Assembly (NCBI GenBank): GCA_027010005.1
Contig: JALVCM010000015.1
Location: 1-5,957, forward strand
Reading direction: 5' to 3'
Length of the DNA: 5,957 bases
Source of the DNA: Thiohalobacter sp.
Lineage (GTDB): Bacteria; Pseudomonadota; Gammaproteobacteria; DSM-19610
Shown here: positions 5,867 to 5,957 of the stretch, piece by piece
How positions within the stretch are numbered: position 1 is the first letter of the stretch
Layout: every line of letters begins with the position of its first letter
Notes under the pieces: model-generated
The model's database searches: none
Seen by the model: the letters and a program-made list of their open reading frames with translations, nothing else
What the model was told of the DNA's origin: nothing
Translations under genes and position numbers: made by a program

Positions 5867-5957
5867 CTAGTCGAGCACGTGCGACACCAGTCCGTCCGCC
5901 AGCTTGGGTTCGAACCAGGTTGACTTGGGCGGCATCACCTCATTGGCATCGGCGACC
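5867..5957 (-). CDS. C-terminal end of a probable DUF1015-family protein, cut by window
   Basis: Reading the minus strand from the window edge, an open frame of 29 codons ends at TAG (5867-5869). It contains ANEVMPPKSTWFEPKL followed by ADGLVSHVLD. The MPxKSTxFxPKL...GL pattern at the extreme C-terminus is, from memory, typical of DUF1015 (PF06245) proteins, a widely conserved family of uncertain function. Only the tail is visible, so family assignment rests on this one motif and nothing can be said about the active site, length or start. It is convergent with fimX, with the repeat element between them. Confidence 0.6.
   Translation of the reverse strand, partial: VADANEVMPPKSTWFEPKLADGLVSHVLD

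Overview
The window looks like chromosomal DNA from a gammaproteobacterium. It carries a bacterial-type EpmB (EF-P beta-lysylation) and a FimX-type degenerate GGDEF/EAL regulator of type IV pili, a combination known from Pseudomonas, Xanthomonas and relatives. Base composition is moderately GC-rich and even. There is no phage gene, transposase, rRNA, tRNA or CRISPR array.

Layout: (1) 2-811 (+) is the 3' part of epmB, cut by the window edge. (2) 812-974 is a leader with short direct and inverted repeats. (3) 975-2771 (+) is a 598-residue cytoplasmic protein with a PilZ domain whose two c-di-GMP-binding motifs are pushed apart by a long, probably disordered insertion. (4) 2772-2855 is a convergent gap filled by a small imperfect palindromic repeat. 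(5) 2856-3377 (-) is a YhbS-like GNAT acetyltransferase. (6) 3378-3596 is a divergent intergenic region. (7) 3597-5684 (+) is fimX: degenerate REC, PAS, degenerate GGDEF, and degenerate EAL with the EVL motif. (8) 5685-5866 is a second convergent gap with a larger copy of the same repeat family, a double hairpin running into five tandem 19-bp units. (9) 5867-5957 (-) is the C-terminal end of a probable DUF1015-family protein.

Two of the genes are c-di-GMP related: the PilZ protein is a potential receptor, and FimX is a family known to bind c-di-GMP without making or degrading it and to control type IV pilus assembly. They are separated only by the GNAT gene, which is on the opposite strand. 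EpmB belongs to a separate process, maturation of translation factor EF-P. No wholly new system is evident. The items most worth a second look are the split PilZ domain and the repeat family, whose two copies show paired compensatory stem changes, both lie between convergent genes, and differ by a tandem expansion.
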